Shown: positions 8,011 through 8,954 of the stretch, one piece after another
Position numbering within the stretch: the stretch's first letter is position 1
Layout: the number at the start of each line of letters is the position of its first letter
NCBI GenBank assembly: GCA_030040695.1
Contig: JASHTE010000201.1
Coordinates: 1-8,954 of the forward strand
Direction: 5' to 3'
From: Vulcanimicrobiota bacterium
GTDB lineage: Bacteria > Vulcanimicrobiota > Vulcanimicrobiia > Vulcanimicrobiales > Vulcanimicrobiaceae
DNA length: 8,954 nucleotides
The notes under the pieces: model-generated
What the model was told of the DNA's origin: nothing
The model's input: the letters and a program-made list of their open reading frames with translations, nothing else
Databases searched by the model: none
Translations under genes and position numbers: made by a program

Positions 8011-8029
8011 CGAAGAGCCTCGCTCTGCG
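8011..8029 (-). promoter_or_regulatory. Hairpin holding the yggT ribosome-binding site
   Basis: In the 24-base gap between the M23 gene and yggT, AGAGC (minus 8026-8022) pairs with GCTCT (8018-8014) around a three-base loop, with two more G-C pairs beyond one mismatch. The GAGG ribosome site (8021-8018) occupies the loop and the adjoining stem base. The fold could damp yggT translation unless ribosomes finishing the M23 gene open it. It is short and could be fortuitous. Confidence 0.4.
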
Positions 8030-8034
8030 AAGTC

Positions 8035-8934
8035 CTAGTGTAGGCTCGCGAGCACGGACGCCGGTATCCCGTGGAGGTACGGCGCCGGATCGATCGGGTG
8101 ACCGTTGAGCATCACCTGGTAGTGCAGATGCGGACCCGTCGCAAAACCGGTCGCGCCGACGGCGGCGATTTCCTCTCCTTTATAAACGCGCTGACCGAGG
8201 TGCACGTCGATGCGCGAGAGATGCGCATACCACGTGTGATAGCCGTTGCCGTGGTCGATGTCGATCTTCAAGCCATAGCTGCCGTCCCAACCGGCCGCAG
8301 CAACGGTGCCCGCCGCTGTCGCGTGCACTTCGGCGCCATACGCGGCGCCGAGATCGACGCCTGGATGAAACTCGACGTCGGGATAGGTACGCCAGCAGAA
8401 GCATCCCGTGATCGCTGCCCCGTCGACCGGATCGATCGAGGGGATGAACGCGAGCAGTCGTTCCTGCGCGAGCTCTCTGATATGGCGCAGGTTCAAAACG
8501 CGCCGCACGAGTTCATGTTCTCGCACCGCCTCGTCCAACAGGGCCGCCGATGGCGACGCGAGCGAGGCGACGTGCGTTTCCAACGTCCTGAGGCTCTGCG
8601 GTCCCGTCCATGAAACCTTGTGTGAAGGCCGCGCTGTGGGTTTCGTAGGCTTCGCTACCGCGGGTGCGCCGATAAGCCGGCCGATCTCCTGATCCTCCCG
8701 CTGTACGCTCTGAAGCCGCCTGTTGAGCACCTCGGTCTGGCTCGTGATACGAGCGATCGCAGCCCGCTCTTGCGAGGCTTTCACGATTTGGAGCCCTGCG
8801 AAGACCAGCGCCGCGAGCACGGACGTTCCCAGCAGCCCAGCGACAACTGCAAGATGGCGCTTGCGGACGACGAGACGATGGATGACATCGCCCCTCTGCG
8901 GCACGATCTTGATGTAGTAGCGGTCGTCGCTCAC
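8035..8934 (-). CDS. Membrane-anchored M23 (LytM) family peptidase
   Basis: A 299-residue protein with one membrane segment (about 27-51) after a basic N-terminal cytoplasmic stretch, placing the rest outside the inner membrane. A helical, coiled-coil-like region (about 53-90) and a proline/lysine linker (91-107) precede a second helical part (112-162). The M23 domain follows from about 172 with all metal and catalytic residues: H190 and D194 in HPGVDLG, H238 in WYAHLS, and H269/H271 in GPHLHYQ. It is therefore probably an active zinc endopeptidase cutting peptidoglycan cross-links, similar in layout to MepM-type proteins. A GCFCW motif at 177-181 replaces the usual GxFGWR, adding two cysteines. 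Start GTG at 8934 shares GTGA with the stop codon of a frame entering from outside the window, suggesting translational coupling. The gene is followed by yggT. Confidence 0.92.
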   Translation of the reverse strand: MSDDRYYIKIVPQRGDVIHRLVVRKRHLAVVAGLLGTSVLAALVFAGLQIVKASQERAAIARITSQTEVLNRRLQSVQREDQEIGRLIGAPAVAKPTKPTARPSHKVSWTGPQSLRTLETHVASLASPSAALLDEAVREHELVRRVLNLRHIRELAQERLLAFIPSIDPVDGAAITGCFCWRTYPDVEFHPGVDLGAAYGAEVHATAAGTVAAAGWDGSYGLKIDIDHGNGYHTWYAHLSRIDVHLGQRVYKGEEIAAVGATGFATGPHLHYQVMLNGHPIDPAPYLHGIPASVLASLH

Positions 8935-8954
8935 GCTCGTCGTGCCATTTCGAT
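8931..8954 (-). CDS. Possible 3' end of an upstream gene
   Basis: The minus strand entering the window reads IEMARRA and then TGA at 8933-8931, overlapping the GTG of the M23 gene by four bases. Such stop/start overlaps are common inside operons, and it would explain the poor ribosome site of the M23 gene. Only seven codons are visible, so the frame and its identity are unproven. Confidence 0.3.
   Translation of the reverse strand: MEMARRA

Overview
The window is a compact, gene-dense stretch of a high-GC bacterial chromosome. A signal-peptide protein with beta-barrel features suggests a diderm (outer-membrane) cell. Start codons are often not ATG (GTG for lepA and the M23 protein, TTG probably for rdgB and the amidohydrolase). 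Some tRNAs encode CCA and others do not. I cannot fix the lineage from this sequence. The gene content and base composition would fit a poorly cultured soil or air phylum such as Eremiobacterota, but that is only a guess.

Layout. 1-557: two lysine tRNA genes (CTT at 36-110, TTT at 485-557, both minus) separated by a 374-base gene-free spacer filled with about two and a half direct copies of a ~98-101-base repeat and one degenerate inverted copy. 592-1863 (minus): a COG1228-type metal-dependent amidohydrolase whose stop codon lies inside the -35 box of the tRNA-Lys(TTT) promoter. 1890-3677 (plus): a polytopic GT-C-like membrane glycosyltransferase candidate, divergent from the amidohydrolase across only 26 bases. 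3685-4443 (minus): an exported beta-rich, probably outer-membrane protein, convergent with the glycosyltransferase across 7 bases. 4518-4595 (minus): tRNA-His. 4644-5120 (plus): a GNAT acetyltransferase. 5130-8934 (minus): a run in the order M23 peptidase, yggT, lepA, rdgB, tRNA-Pro, tRNA-Arg, with its upstream end leaving the window.

How it works together. The right half is a housekeeping block: envelope maintenance (M23, YggT), translation (LepA, tRNAs) and nucleotide-pool cleaning (RdgB), with very tight or overlapping junctions. Three sigma-70-like promoters (tRNA-Lys, tRNA-Pro, lepA) physically overlap the 3' end or stop codon of the gene upstream, so promoters here are packed into coding ends. 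The lepA promoter would give an almost or fully leaderless GTG-initiated mRNA. The left half is accessory. I see no convincing undescribed multi-gene system. The least explained element is the repeat-filled spacer between the two tRNA-Lys genes.
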